DNA of 64,000 nucleotides. Origin: Labia minor (taxonomy: Eukaryota > Arthropoda > Insecta > Dermaptera > Spongiphoridae). Below the pieces are notes generated by a model. The model made no database searches. It worked only from the letters and a program-made list of their open reading frames with translations, and was not told where the DNA came from. The stretch covers positions 96,601,228 through 96,665,227 of the forward strand of contig OY720344.1 in assembly GCA_963082975.1 (NCBI GenBank), in the 5' to 3' direction. Positions 11,990 to 23,930 of this stretch are shown piece after piece (positions within the stretch are counted from its first letter, which is position 1; each line of letters starts with the position of its first letter). Both the position numbers and the translations under genes were made by a program.

Positions 11990-12284
11990 AATATCAAGAA
12001 AATATATTTTATATTTATTAAATAAAAATTATCGAACTGAAACAACATAATTCTAAAAATTAATTGAAAGACATTTAGAATAAGAATATAAAAACTAATT
12101 TTCAAAGGACTTATATATGTTTTTCTCCTGGAAAAGTGTGTGTGTGTGAATAAATGTTTATGTAGGGTACATTTAGCATTAAATTTAATATTTATAAAAA
12201 TAATTTTAAAATAAGGTTGCAGCTGTATTAAATGTATATTTAAATTTTGTTTTCGATTAAATTTATTTGTACAATAATTTACAT
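11990..12284 (-). pseudogene. degenerate extra fingers behind ZNF-B
   Basis: Immediately after the ZNF-B stop the minus strand still reads finger-like text (NYCTNKFNRKQNLNIHL, later KFNAKCTLHKHLFTHTH) but in a decayed state. It suggests ZNF-B was once longer and lost its last fingers. Confidence 0.7.
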
Positions 12285-13290
12285 TCAAATATCTTTAACA
12301 GCATGAATCTTTAAATGTTTATTTAAATTATATTTTCGACTAAATTTCTTTTTACAATAAATACATTCAAATGCCTTTTCCCCTGTATGAATTAATAAAT
12401 GTTGTGTCAAAGTAAATTTTTGATTAAATTTCTTTTTACAGTAAGTACATTCAAAAGGTTTTTCACCTGTATGAATTAATAAATGTGCATTTAAATGTGA
12501 TTTTTGAACAAAGTTCTTTTTACAATAAATACATTCAAAAGGTTTTTCACCAGTATGAATTAATAAATGAATATTTAAAGTAGTTTTGTGAGTAAATTTC
12601 TTTTTACAATAATTACATTCAAAATGTTTTTCACCCGTATGAATTAATAAATGAGCTTTTAAATGAGATTTTAGAGTAAATTTTTTTTTACAATAATTGC
12701 ATTCAAAAGGTTTTTCACCTGTATGAATTAATAAATGTCTATTTAAACCTGATTTTTGAATAAATTTTTTTTTACAATAATTACATTCAAAAGGTTTTTC
12801 AATTGAATGATTCGGATCATTATTTTCTTCCAAGTTTTTGTTCTCTGTAACTTCCTTATTATTTTTCAATGAATCTTTGTTGAATTTTATTTTGTTTTTC
12901 AATAATGAACAGATTTTCTTAGAAATACAATGTTTTAAATGTTTAGATAAAAATTCATTATTTATAAAATTAGTATGGCAATAATCACAGCCAACTAATG
13001 GTCCTAAAAGTAAAGATATTTATATATTAAATTTATATATATTAAAGAGTTTAATCATTTCAAATTATTTAGTTTAATAATCTTATTAAATAAAACATTT
13101 TATTATTGATAATCTTACCTATATATATAGAATGTTTAACATCTTGAGAATAAAAATCATTTTTTTTTTAAAAAAGTCAATGGGTATCAGTGTCAATCAA
13201 GAAATTAGAATATTTTTTATTAAATAAAACATATTAGATAATCTTACCTATATATATAGCATATTTAACATCTTGAGAATAAAAATCCAT
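12285..13290 (-). CDS. ZNF-B: C2HC finger plus six C2H2 fingers, with duplicated first exon
   Basis: Predicted 253 aa. Exon 1 is taken as 13290-13248 (ATG at 13290, MDFYSQDVKYAIYIG, donor GTAAG), exon 2 as 13003-12285; 43 + 719 nt is a whole frame. Between them lies a second exon-1 copy (13160-13119) that has lost one base after its ATG, so the distal copy is the better start. Exon 2 opens with GPLVGC, the C2HC finger and a linker, then six C2H2 fingers. Contact positions (-1,2,3,6): QSGR, LSHA, HTTI, QSHA, QFTQ, RYNK. It ends AVKDI, and decayed fingers follow. A P-like element sits about 125 bp upstream. Likely a nuclear DNA-binding protein; expression is uncertain. Confidence 0.75.
13119..13160 (-). 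pseudogene. second, frame-damaged first exon of ZNF-B
   Basis: Forty-two bases with the exon-1 pattern (TCTCAAGATGTTAAACATTC) and an intact GTAAG donor, but one G is missing after ATG, so the ATG is out of frame. A local tandem duplication of exon 1 plus intron start would explain it. Confidence 0.7.
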
Positions 13291-13414
13291 TTTTTTTATT
13301 TTTCTAAGTAATTAGAAAAACTTCAATACTTTTATTTCCAAATATAATATATTTTATTTTTATTAAATAAAATATTTAATGACAGACGATCGTTATCAGG
13401 CTTGAGGCTTGGAC

Positions 13415-14719
13415 CAGGAGGACACACTTAATGTCAAATTCTTGAAACGGCGTTGGGCGCTGCTATAAAGTGCCCCCAAAATGAACTAATTGATGTAAAA
13501 AAACCGGCCTGGCACCATTTTTAAAATCCATTTTGAATCATTTGAATGAGAGGAGCGGGATGAATGAAAAAATTATGAAATTTTTCAGTTGAAAGAAAAA
13601 TTATTTATTTAGAGCTAAAACTGACATTTCAGAAATAAATTTTTTTTTTTCAGAAAATTGCTGAAATTTTGGTCTTATCCCCAAATAAATAATTTATCAC
13701 TTAACTGAAAAATTTCATAATTTGCATGTCTAGAAGAAAAGAATAATGTTGTATGTGACATATTTATTTGAAAATAGATTATTACAAAATATCATTAACA
13801 ATAATGATGTGTATCTCATTTGTAAACAAATCTTTTAAACATATTTTTCTTTAAACATATTATATTAAATTTCTCACTTAAATAAAAATTACACAATTTT
13901 TCAATTATATATTTATATAAATTGCACATCTAAAATGAAAAGAATAATGTTCTATGTAACCTATTTATTTAATAAATAGATTATTATTGTGACATGTTTT
14001 TAAACAAAATTAAAAAAAATTTATAAAATTTATACAACTGAGGTATATATTCCTCTGTTTTCCCAACCTTGGATATTCCATTATTAAATATCACAAAACC
14101 TACCATCTTGATTTATATTCAAGGGTATCCTTCCACGAATTAATTTCTTCTTTTCAGGTGTGTAGAAATCATAATCATTAAAATGAAGTTTGCATACATG
14201 ATATTTTAGCAGACTATTAGACTTATTATTATTATTATTATACTCGTTGGCAACCAGAACAAGTGTCCTCGTTCTTCTCCAGGTAGAGAATTTGTAACAC
14301 AATTCTTATGAATACAATCTAAAAACTGCAAAATCAAAAATCTATTTATATGTACATATATTATATAACTTTATAATGAAAAATAATCATCAATAATATT
14401 AAAATTATATTAATTATACTTACTTTATTATTATTCATATTGATCGCAATTGGAGGGTGTCGGATCAGTCAGATAATATAATATTTACAATTGTTTCAAA
14501 TTGTTTAGGTTAGACAATCAGATGTTTACATGTTTACGACACTTCACAATATTTAAAATGATTCAAATGGATTTCATGAATTTAAAAATGAGCCTGGTGC
14601 GGCATCTGTTGGTTGTTTTATGAACAACTTTCGGATTTAAATTAGTACCAGCAGCGCCTCTGGTTGCCCCCAAGTGCGTAACATGTTTTCACGAGAGGGG
14701 GGTCCGTGTCCAGGGCCTG
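13415..14719 (-). mobile_element. P-like element 1 with THAP-domain remnant
   Basis: 1305 bp flanked by 8-bp repeats GCTTGGAC (13407-13414, 14720-14727). The ends start CAGGAGGACACAC and, on the other strand, CAGGCCCTGGACAC. The minus strand carries a short first exon (MNNNK then GTAAGT), and an exon encoding CIHKNC and, further on, YHVCKLHFNDYDFYTPEKKK (14084-14302). That is the CxxxxC and CxxH half-sites of a THAP zinc domain, separated by an ATT microsatellite. THAP plus an 8-bp duplication points to the P superfamily. A palindromic module (13577-13713) is shared with copies 2 and 3. Confidence 0.8.
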
Positions 14720-14727
14720 GCTTGGAC

Positions 14728-15053
14728 ACAATCCACAGCTAGGGTGAGCTAGGGACACTAACGATACTTCGATACTATCGGAGGATCGATACTTTGCTTC
14801 CGATACCATCGATTCTTGTACTCGATACTTTAACTTTGATACTAGTACAGCATCGATACCCACGTGCCTGTGGTCTCGAAAAAAGTATCAAATAGTACTC
14901 AGCGCACCTAGCAGCGTAGTTTTTCTCAAAATTTTTTCAATTAGGTTCTAAAAGAGAAAGGTCAAACGTTTTCTGGACTATGCTTTTTTTCCGATACCGA
15001 TACTTTGGAGTCCGATACTATTGAAGAATCGATACTACCCTTTTCGACACCTA
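14728..15053. repeat. CGATAC-rich repeat between P-like elements
   Basis: Many copies of CGATACT and TATCGATAC-like words on both strands (about 14755-14862 and 14990-15045). The same words reappear at 16469-16484 between P-like copies 2 and 3. If both P-like elements are removed these pieces become one block ending in TTCGATGTCCCTA near 17709. The left edge TAGGGACACTAACG and right edge TAGGGACATCG (other strand) look like inverted ends of an older element. Confidence 0.6.
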
Positions 15054-15061
15054 GCCAATAC

Positions 15062-16460
15062 CAGAGGGGGGACACGCAATGTTATTTTTTTGAAGCAGCG
15101 TTTAGCGCTGCTGCTTCAAAGCGTCTCTTAAATGAACTAATTGAGATAAAAAAACCGGCCTGGCACCTGGCACCATTTTTAAAATCCATTTTGAATTATT
15201 TGAATGAGAGGAGCGCGGGAGGAATGAAAAAATTATGAAATTTTTCAGTTAAGTGAAAAATTATTTATTTAGAGGTAAAACTGACATTTCAGAAATAATT
15301 TTTTTTTTTTCAGAAAATTGCTGAAATGTTGGTCTTATCCCCAAATAAATAATTTTTCACTTAACTGAAAAATTTCATAATTTGCATGTCTAGAAGAAAA
15401 GAATAATGTTGTATGTGACATATTTATTTGAAAATAGATTATTACAAAATATCATTAAGAATAATGTTGTGTATCTCATTTGTAAACAAATCTTTTATAC
15501 ATATTTTTCTTTAAACATATTATATTAAATTTCTCACTTAAATAAAAATTACACAATTTTTCAATTATAGAATTATATAAATTGCTCATCTAAAATGAAA
15601 AGAATAATGTTCTATGTAACCTATTTATTTAATAAATAGATTATTATTGTGACATGTTTTTAAACAAAATTTGTGATAATCTCTCACAGGCTAAGAGAGA
15701 CTAAGAGGTTCTCACAGGCTATCTTGAGGCCAAGGACGTTGATTTACTTGGAGGATGGTGAAATATATTTCACGAAAATGGTGATGATTTCACTCGAAGA
15801 TATATCCTTCTTACATATCAATGTTGCTAAAAAAAAATATTAAAAAAAATTAATAAAATTATTTTCTTTTATTATTAATATTTTTTTAGTAAACAACAGT
15901 ATTAAATTTTAAAAGAAAAAATTACACAAAGCATATAGATACATAATATAGATTAAGAAAATTGAATTGAGTTTAAAACATTATAAATATAATACGTACA
16001 TCTCCCAGAACTGGATTCAAAAATATTTGGCTCGTCTGAGGTCATTCCAAAATCACCTGTAGTATTAACACGTGGTGCTGAAAAAATATAAAAAATTAAA
16101 AAAAAGTGAAAAAAAAAATCATCAATAATAGTAAAATTATATTAATTATACTTACTTTATTATTAAACATATTGATCGCAATTGGAGGGCGTCGGATCAG
16201 TCAGATAAAATAATATTTACAATTGTTTTAAATTGTTTAAGTTGTTAGACGCTTGATGATCAGATCAGATGTTTACGACACTTTCACAATATTTAAAATG
16301 ATTCAAATGGATTTCATGAATTTAAAAATGAGCCTGGTCCGGCATCTGTTGGTTGTTTTCTGAACAACTTTCGGATTTGAATTATTGCCAGCAGCGCCTC
16401 TGGTATCTCTTAAATGCGTAACACATTTTCTAAGTCGGCCATCTACGTGTAGGGGGGTTG
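15062..16460 (-). mobile_element. P-like element 2 with extra exon remnants
   Basis: 1399 bp between 8-bp repeats GCCAATAC (15054-15061, 16461-16468). The ends are CAGAGGGGGGACACGC and, on the other strand, CAACCCCCCTACACGT. It shares both flanks with copy 1 but differs in the middle. On the minus strand, after the first-exon GTAAGT, a piece near 16079-16003 reads APRVNTTGDFGMTSDEPN then SSSG before a GTACGT donor, and a further exon-like piece follows below 15825. These may be later exons of the THAP transposase. No full-length frame. Confidence 0.8.
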
Positions 16461-16492
16461 GCCAATACTAAGAATCGATACTTAGCCTTCGA

Positions 16493-17694
16493 CAACCCCC
16501 CGACACAGGCCCAGAGCTTTTGAAAACATGTTAAGGACATAGGGGCCACAAGAGGCGCTGCTGGCACTAATTTAAATCCGTAAGTTTTTCATAAAACAAC
16601 CAACAGATGCCGCGCCAGGCTCATTTTTAAATTCATGAAATCCATTTGAATCATTTTAAATATTGTGAAGTGTCGTAAACATGTAAACATCTGATTCTCT
16701 AACCTAAACAATTTGAAACAATTGTAAATATTATATTATCTGACTGATCCGACACCCTCCAATTGCGATCAATATGAATAATAATAAAGTAAGTATAATT
16801 AATATAATTTTACTATTATTGATATTGATAAAGTTATATAATATATGTACATATAAATAAATTTTTGATTTTGCAGTTTTTAGATTGTATTCATAAGAAT
16901 TGTCTGCTAAAATATCGTGTATGCAAACTTCATTTTAATGATTATGATTTCCACACACCTGAAAAGAAGAAATTAATTAACCCTTGAATATATATAAATC
17001 AAGATGGTAGGTTTTGTGATATTTAATAATGGAATATCCAAGGTTGGGAAAACAGAGGAATATACACCTCAGTTGTATAAATTTTATAAATTTTTTTTAA
17101 TTTTGTTTAAAAACATGTCACAATAATAATCTATTTATTAAATAAATAGGTTACATAGAACATTATTCTTTTCATTTTAGATGTGCAATTTATATAATTA
17201 TATAATTGAAAAATTGTGTAATTTTTATTTAAGTGAGAAATTTAATATAATATGTTTAAAGAAAAATATGTATAAAAGATTTGTTTACAAATGAGATACA
17301 CATCATTATTGTTAATGATTTTTTGTAATAATCTATTTTCAAATAAATATGTCACATACAACATTATTCTTTTCTTCTAGACATGCAAATTATGAAATTT
17401 TTCAGTTAAGTGAAAAATTATTTATTTGGGGATAAGACCAACATTTCAGCAATTTTCTGAAAAAAAAAAATTTATTTCTGAAATGTCAGTTTTAGCTCTA
17501 AATAAATAATTTTTCACTCAACTGAAAAATTTCATAATTTTTTCATTCCTCCCGCTCTCATTCAGATGATTCAAAATGGAATTTAAAAATGGTGCCAGGC
17601 CGGTTTTTTTACATCATAGTTCATATAGGGGCCACTTTTTAGAAGCAGCGCTAAACGCTGTTTCACGAATTTAGCATTGCGTGTCGGGAGGTTG
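16493..17694 (+). mobile_element. P-like element 3, inverted relative to copies 1 and 2
   Basis: 1202 bp between 8-bp repeats GCCTTCGA (16485-16492, 17695-17702). The ends are CAACCCCCCGACACAG and, on the other strand, CAACCTCCCGACACGC, a near-perfect 15-bp inverted repeat. The plus strand has the small first exon with GTAAGT near 16790, a CAG acceptor near 16879, then CIHKNC joined directly to the VCKLHFNDYDFHTPEKKK text, without the microsatellite seen in copy 1; it stops soon after. It forms a large imperfect palindrome with copy 1. Confidence 0.85.
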
Positions 17695-17702
17695 GCCTTC
17701 GA

Positions 17703-18030
17703 TGTCCCTATTCACAGCACAGACCACAGACCAGGAGGGGGCGGAGGGGGGTGACAGCAGATCAATGGTCGTGCAGCAGATGAGACCTCGAGATACCTTA
17801 TTTGTATTTACAAGAGATTTTATTAGATGGCGTTGGTGTCGACAAATGACATTTTTTTTTAAATATTTATCGCCCGATGGAACGAAGAGAAGTATTGTTT
17901 TGTTTTTAAATTTAATTTATGATCCTTATGATGATGCTGATGATCATACCATGTGCATAATCACAGACCAGAACACAGACCACAATTTAGCTAGCAGACA
18001 TCAGCAGATATGGTTTATATAGTAAGTATA
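17703..18030. repeat. fragment with P-like (family D) ends
   Basis: Contains CACAGACCACAGACCAGG near 17720, AGATGGCGTTGG near 17826 and CACAGACC twice near 17970, all words typical of family D ends. A 113-codon open frame here (17681-18022) begins inside the end of P-like element 3 and has no recognisable domain. Confidence 0.45.
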
Positions 18031-19370
18031 ATTTTATTATTGTATAATATATATATATATATTAATTTATTATATATTTTATTTATATATATTAGATATA
18101 TTCTAAGCCTCCAATATACGATTATATATATATATATTGTAATGGTTTTCTTGGGTTTATAGGGGGGAAAGGGGAAGGGGAAAGAATGAGGGGTGTGATG
18201 TTTGTAAAAAAAAAGGTGGGTAAAGAATCAATTAAAAAAAAAATTAATATAAATAATTTTTTTATTTAAATTAAATTAATAAATTTAGAATTAATTAGAA
18301 TTTAATTAATTTTGATTTTAATAAATTAATAAATACATTAATTAATTTTTTATATTGAAATCAATTAGTAATTATGATTTAAATTACTAATGAGGTTTTA
18401 AAAGATAATGAAGGTAGGAGAAGTGAGGGGAAAAATATGGCGTCCTTCTAATTCGACGAGGGTTGTGAATAAAGGAGGTAATTTCAATTTGTGGTCCAGA
18501 TAAAGATGTAGCACTCAGATAACAGTGATTCCAGCGTGAAATAGAGAAAGAGTTGTACAATGGAAGAGAGTGATTAGCTTATTAGATGTGAACTTTTATA
18601 AATTTTATTAATGTAAAAAAAATAACGTTAGAAAATTTTCTTTTAAGAATCTTTGTTATTTTAAGCAATGAATCATATTAATTAGTTTTACAAATGGTAA
18701 TAGAAATAATATCAATTAGCAACAAGAACTTAAATTATAATAAAACAAAAGGAATGAAATAAAGTCTTATCCGTGTCGTGGTGTGGAAATGGCGGCTGAC
18801 ATATGATGTCGTGATGATTTCCAAGAGGTCCAGATGAGTAGATTTTGTGAGGATCGAAAGAACCAGGTTGTCTTGTGTCTTCACGGGTTGAGATCAATTC
18901 CAATATTTAAATATTTTGTTTGGAAACGAATGAGAGTTAAAAAGCATTTAGCAACGCAAACATTCTATAAAAGTTGATTGTGCAAAATAGAACACGTCTA
19001 TTCTCTCTGGTGTCTCGATAAAGAATAATCTTTTCAACAATATCTATAAACAAATTCAACACTCGGATCAATTCACTCACACCATCACATAAACACACAC
19101 AGACAGGGAGTTCTTCCGTCTCTTTCTAATTTTATTTACAAAGTTATATTTTAATTAAATAATTTATTTTATAAATTAAGTAATTATATCTCTAAGTGAG
19201 ATCAAATTTCAAATTCTTACAACTAATAAATTATATTATATTTAAACACATAAAAAGAAAGGGATAGAGATATTGGCATTAATAAAACTTAAATATAAAA
19301 TACAGAAATACTTAAAATTAGGGACTGAATTGAAAATATCAGTACAATATATATATATATATTTAGTTAG
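18031..19370. other. AT-rich spacer
   Basis: TA runs (18050-18062, 18125-18140), a G-rich patch near 18160-18190, and otherwise featureless sequence. No gene is seen. Confidence 0.5.
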
Positions 19371-19374
19371 ATCC

Positions 19375-19862
19375 TATTGATTTAAAATTGATTTTTCAAT
19401 AAATTTCATTTTGCAATAATTACATGCAAAAGCTTTTTCACCTGTATGAATTAATAAATGTCTATCAAAATGAGATTTTCGATTAAATTTCTTTTTACAA
19501 TAATTACATTCAAAAGGCTTTTCACTTTAATTATTTAAAGCAGTGTTTTCTTGCAATTTTTTGTCCTCTGTAATTTTCTTACTTTTTTTTCAATGAATGA
19601 TTGAATTTTATTTGATTTTTTTTAAAAATGAACATATTTTCTTAGAAATACACTTTTTTAAATGCTTAGATAAAAATTGCTCATTTATAAAATTAGTATG
19701 ACAATAATGACTCCAACTAATTAATGGTCCTAAAAAAAATTATTATAATTATTTTCATTAGAATTATATTATATTATCTTCGATAGATCATGAATTTTAA
19801 AAAAACATAGCAGATAATTTTACCCATATATATATATAGGATGTTTGACATCTTGATCCATT
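19375..19862 (-). pseudogene. broken two-finger member of the zinc-finger family
   Basis: Exon 1 (about 19862-19820) reads MDQDVKHPIYI, lacking three residues of the usual start. Exon 2 (from 19730) keeps the linker and two fingers (helices HFDR-type and SILNQ-type), but an in-frame stop precedes the first finger and the N-terminal finger region has small length changes. Its upstream region is split by hAT copy 1. Confidence 0.8.
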
Positions 19863-20003
19863 TTTAATTTTTATTTTAAAAAAGTTAATGAAGTAATTAG
19901 AAGAAAATTTGATAATAAATCGAATACATTTGTTTGCAAATATATGCTATTTTTGTTAAATAATATGTTTTAATTTATCCTTCTATATCTATCTAGCACA
20001 GAC

Positions 20004-21734
20004 CAGTGGCGCAACCAGAATTTGCTCCTGGGGGGGGTTTTGACTAGCCGCTCCACCTTCCTATGCCCCCCCCCCCCCCGGGCTCACTCAAAGACAAATT
20101 TTCATTAAGATTTTTTTTTTTATATTAAATATTTAAAAAAGTTTTGTAAATGAAACAATGATTTTACAAAATCTGGCAAATTTTGTATTTTATTTACTCG
20201 TATTCACAGTTTTAGAAAGAAATTATTTTTTTCCAGCTATAAGTAAACCATTTTAGCTTTCCTCATGAAATAAGGATAGCTTTTACGATGATCGGAAAAT
20301 TTTTGCTCCGAGATTCTTCGAGATTTCCACTTTTCAGACGGTTCTGAATCCAAACTTGCAAAAAAAAATTTTGATCCGGCCGGCCGTTCGTTACCAAAAT
20401 TAAGTCTAAACGAAATGAGATATTATCTTGGGATTTGATATTTAGATGTTTTTTTTGGAATGATGGGCGGGGATTGGATTGTTTTTGGACAAGATGGGAC
20501 CATAAGTAATGCTAGTTTAAAGAGGTGTCAAAACACATTTTATTGAATTTCTTTATAAATTCCGATTTTTATGAGAATTATCATATCATATTAAATTTAT
20601 AGGAAATCGCATTTACTAAAAGTTTCATTAAATTCATTTTTACCTAAACTTAATAATAAAGGAGTTATTTATAATAAACTACTTTAAGATGTCGAAAGCT
20701 TTTCGTCCGCCCGTAGTGGTAGGATAATTTGAAAAAATTAAACTTAAGAAAATTTAGAAAAAAAAAGATTTTATGTGTGGGAACTGAAGCTCCCGAATCC
20801 CCCCCTGCCTCTTCCCTGGCTACGTGAAAAAATGAAATTTGATTTTAACCCATTGGTGACCAGATATCATGTAGATAAATATAGAAAAAAATATTTTTGA
20901 AAGGGTTTTTGGTGTATAAAAATAAATGTTCCCATTTGGGAACGCTGGCTCTACAAATGGGTTAATATATATAAACAAATAAAAAAAATTAACCTTTTCA
21001 GTTGTGAAATCAACTATTTCTTTATTGTCTTCTTCGCTATTGCTATTAACACAATCTGTTGTTTCTGAAGGTCCAGCTTCACTATCTAATTCTTAAATGG
21101 AAAAGTATTTAAGAATTAATTCACTAATTTAAAAAAAAAATTTAAATCTTACCTTTCTTGTTTTTCTTATTTTGAAAAAAATCTGAAATTAGTCTTCGCT
21201 TCATAATCTTTATGAAATTAGCAATTAATGTATGTAGCAATGTGGAAGGGGTTGAATTGGTGTCTAGGGTAAATGTTCTCGATAGAGCAACTTCTTGTTT
21301 GCGAATTTCTATAAAATGGTTTATTTACAAATGCCCTACCCGTTGTGGTGGAGAATGGGGGAGACTTTCTCCTGGACGTCACCAAAGGCCCTGTGGGGGT
21401 GAGGGCCTGCGTTTCCGCTATCCCTCTGTTAAATTTTACAACCAGGGATAAGGAAGTGGAGTGAGGAGCTCGAAACATCCCTTGACCTCGGTATCAATTT
21501 CCACATGTATTAATAAAAAAAAACTTTTTTATTATACACTAAGTTATATTTTAAGAATTTTTTTTCTTTTCTATTTGAAAACATAATATACAGCAATTAT
21601 TTTGTTTTTCTCTCCTGGGGGTTTTAACCCCCAAAACCCCCCCTGGTTGCGCCACTGAATATACAGCAATTATTATTTTTTTTCTCTCCTGGTGGGTTTT
21701 TAACCCCCAAAACCCCCCCCTGGTTGCGCCACTG
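20004..21734 (-). mobile_element. hAT element copy 1, non-autonomous
   Basis: 1731 bp with inverted ends CAGTGGCGCAACCAG and the 8-bp duplication GCACAGAC (19996-20003, 21735-21742). On the minus strand a first exon (21204-21153) reads MKRRLISDFFQNKKNKK with a GTAAG donor. A second (from 21091) continues in frame as ELDSEAGPSETTDCVNSNSE and on to FTTEK, the style of N-terminus seen in TTF/ZMYM-like hAT transposases. No dimerisation or catalytic region remains. Almost identical to 54491-56237. It lies between the 19.4-kb pseudogene and that gene's upstream block. Confidence 0.9.
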
Positions 21735-21742
21735 GCACAGAC

Positions 21743-21830
21743 CATCTGTATCATCTGTATCTAGTAATTATTTTTGATGTTTAATAATTAACTACAATTG
21801 AAGGTGGCACTGTAGGTAATAGTTTAAAAA
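21743..21830 (-). promoter_or_regulatory. upstream block of the 19.4-kb zinc-finger pseudogene
   Basis: TTTTTGATGTTTAATAATTA and GAAGGTGGCACTGTAGG (21797-21815 region) match the conserved block of other family members. The hAT insertion separates it from exon 1 by 1.73 kb. Confidence 0.55.
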
Positions 21831-22620
21831 CCGCTTTTTTTAATAAATCCCTACTCTTTCAATTCATTGAACATTTAATATATCTTATCTTATCTTCTTA
21901 TACGAGTAAAAATTGTTTGTTTGTAAATGGATTCTCAAAAACCGCTCTAACGATTTTTTTGAAATTCACACCAGAGATTTAAATTTTATTGATCATATCT
22001 CTGAAAAATACATCTTTATTATTTTTTTTTTAATTTAAATGTATATATGTGACGTCACAGCCCCGCCTGTGAGATATCTATTCTTAAAATAAAATTAAAA
22101 ATATTTATATTATATTCATATTTGATTTTATTTCATTAATAGATATACATTTAAATTATTTGAAATTGTTTCACACAATGTTTAAAAGAAGATTTATCTT
22201 TATATTCGATTCGATATATAGTAGGAGAATTAAATGACATCATCAATTTATTATAGAAGAATCCGTAAATATATTTTTAATATTATATATTAACTATTGA
22301 ATCAGTATATTAGATAAAACATTTATTTGTTTTTGTGTTCTTACTTTTAATATATTTTAATATTATTTAATTTACAGAATGAAAATGTCTACAATAATAT
22401 CTAAACATTTTTTCTTTATAATTTTACATTATAATAACTAATTACAGTAGTTTAATATATGGGGAATTTTCAACTTTGACCGCCGATTTGACCATGTTCC
22501 AAGCTCAGGGCCAGACACTCGAGTGCTGCGGAATTCATTTGCAATCCCCCTGTTTTTCCCACGGCCAATTATATGTTGCATGTTGTGAGTATGTGATTAC
22601 ACAAATTGGAAAAAAAAAAA
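21831..22620. other. intergenic, family-B-like traces
   Basis: Contains TGACGTCACAG and AT-rich text resembling the middle of repeat family B in inverted order (about 21900-22160), then AT-rich sequence and an unidentified GC-richer patch at 22475-22565. No gene. Confidence 0.4.
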
Positions 22621-22623
22621 AAA

Positions 22624-22925
22624 GGGGCAGCATGGCTGAGTGGGTAGAGTACTAGATTTCTACACAGGAAGCCTGAGTTCGAATCCCAGCATAGAACTCA
22701 AGATTATATATTTATTTAATTAATAAATAAATTAATTAATAATAAATATAAAAATTTAATTCAATTTAACATCGGCTGCCCCACCGAAGAAGGCAAGGGG
22801 AAACCACTTCGGTCAAATTTTCCCATGAACACCCTATGACTCCTGTGGAGTTATTAGGGCCACGACACTTCCGCTAGGAAGTTATCGACAACGAAGAAGA
22901 AGAGGAAAAAAATCACTCGAAATGC
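22624..22925 (+). repeat. tRNA-derived SINE
   Basis: Starts GGGGCAGCATGGCTGAGTGG with an A box (TGGCTGAGTGGG, 22633-22644) and a B box (GAGTTCGAATCCC, 22675-22687) at tRNA-like spacing. It then has an AT-rich middle and a body containing CACTTCCGCTAGGAAGTTAT and a GAAGAAGAAGAGG tail. Pol III promoter boxes make it a SINE; the tRNA-like head is not a functional tRNA, since it is not followed by a clean acceptor stem. Confidence 0.75.
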
Positions 22926-23267
22926 AATTAAACAAAAAAATTGAAAAGTTAGGCTAAGCAGACGTTTTAAATATTATAAGAGATTCGGCAATTGCAATTA
23001 CAGATAGCGAGGAAAAATTAATGGAGGTTTGAAATTAATAGTGATAAGAAAAAATATATAGTGACAAAGAGGAACAGTATTAACATACAAAATCTTAATA
23101 TACAAAATGTAAAATTTGAATATGTAGAAAAATTGAATGTAATCACGAAGGATAATAATATTTGAGAAGAATTTAAATCGAGCTATCAATCGGGAAACGC
23201 CTGTTATCATTCAGTAAAGAGGCTTATCTCATCAAAATTATTATCAAAGGGAATCAAGACCATGGAC

Positions 23268-23370
23268 GCATAGGAAGGGACGTAAGAGAGATGGGACAAG
23301 GGCTCAGGATAGGGACATTTGGAGAAATGTGGCCAAGAACTTTCGAGTATCTTTGAGCCATATAAATAGA
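23268..23370 (+). pseudogene. LINE ORF2 C-terminal tail 1
   Basis: Reads RAQDRDIWRNVAKNFR and a stop shortly after, the DRDxW ending common at the C-terminus of LINE ORF2 proteins. Two other tails in the window (24000 and 39610) end the same way. 5'-truncated. Confidence 0.6.
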
Positions 23371-23639
23371 TAGATATAACATATACAATAATAATATATA
23401 TAATTAATTTACTGATTAAATTAAAATATATTTTAAATAAGAACACAAAAAGAAATGAATGTTTTATGTAATATACTGATTGAAACAAAATGGATGAAAA
23501 CCTTTTACTACTTTCAACCACCAAATACTATGTACCACTCGGGGGTACAGGGGGCGGAGCACCCGTCCAGGTATGAAGAGCGCCGAAGGCGCTTTGACCA
23601 GCTGGTATCACATAATATATAATAATAGTTAGTTCAAGA

Positions 23640-23730
23640 ATATATTTTATTAAAATTACATAGTAGATATAACTCTACTTGTGATGTTTAATACCTTGAG
23701 AATAAATATTAATGTTTTTTGTAATTTTAT
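23640..23730 (-). pseudogene. orphan exon-1 relic of the zinc-finger family
   Basis: On the minus strand, text like ATTTATTCTCAAGGTATTAA and ATCACAAG resembles exon 1 but is decayed, with no start in frame and no matching second exon next to it. Confidence 0.5.
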
Positions 23731-23930
23731 TTTTTTATTTGAAACATTCAAACTATTTAGAATAAACTTATTTAACATGATATAATAATAATAATCATTT
23801 TTAAAAAAATATTTTGAGATTAGTTTACCAAATTAATGATTTTTCCAACTTTTTCTCATTGTTTTTTGTCACTATATTTTTTAATTTAGTTTAATGATTT
23901 TGTTAGTGTGTCACTTGATAATGTTACTCC

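Noticed and set aside
17681-18022. 113-codon frame starting at the end of P-like element 3
   Set aside because: Begins in the element end, no recognised family, GC patch from repeat sequence.
21212-21478. Sense and antisense frames shared by both hAT copies
   Set aside because: Identity is explained by recent transposition; no domain, and they conflict with the better supported exon pair.
22624-22696. tRNA gene
   Set aside because: A and B boxes present but no proper acceptor stem, and it runs into a SINE body.
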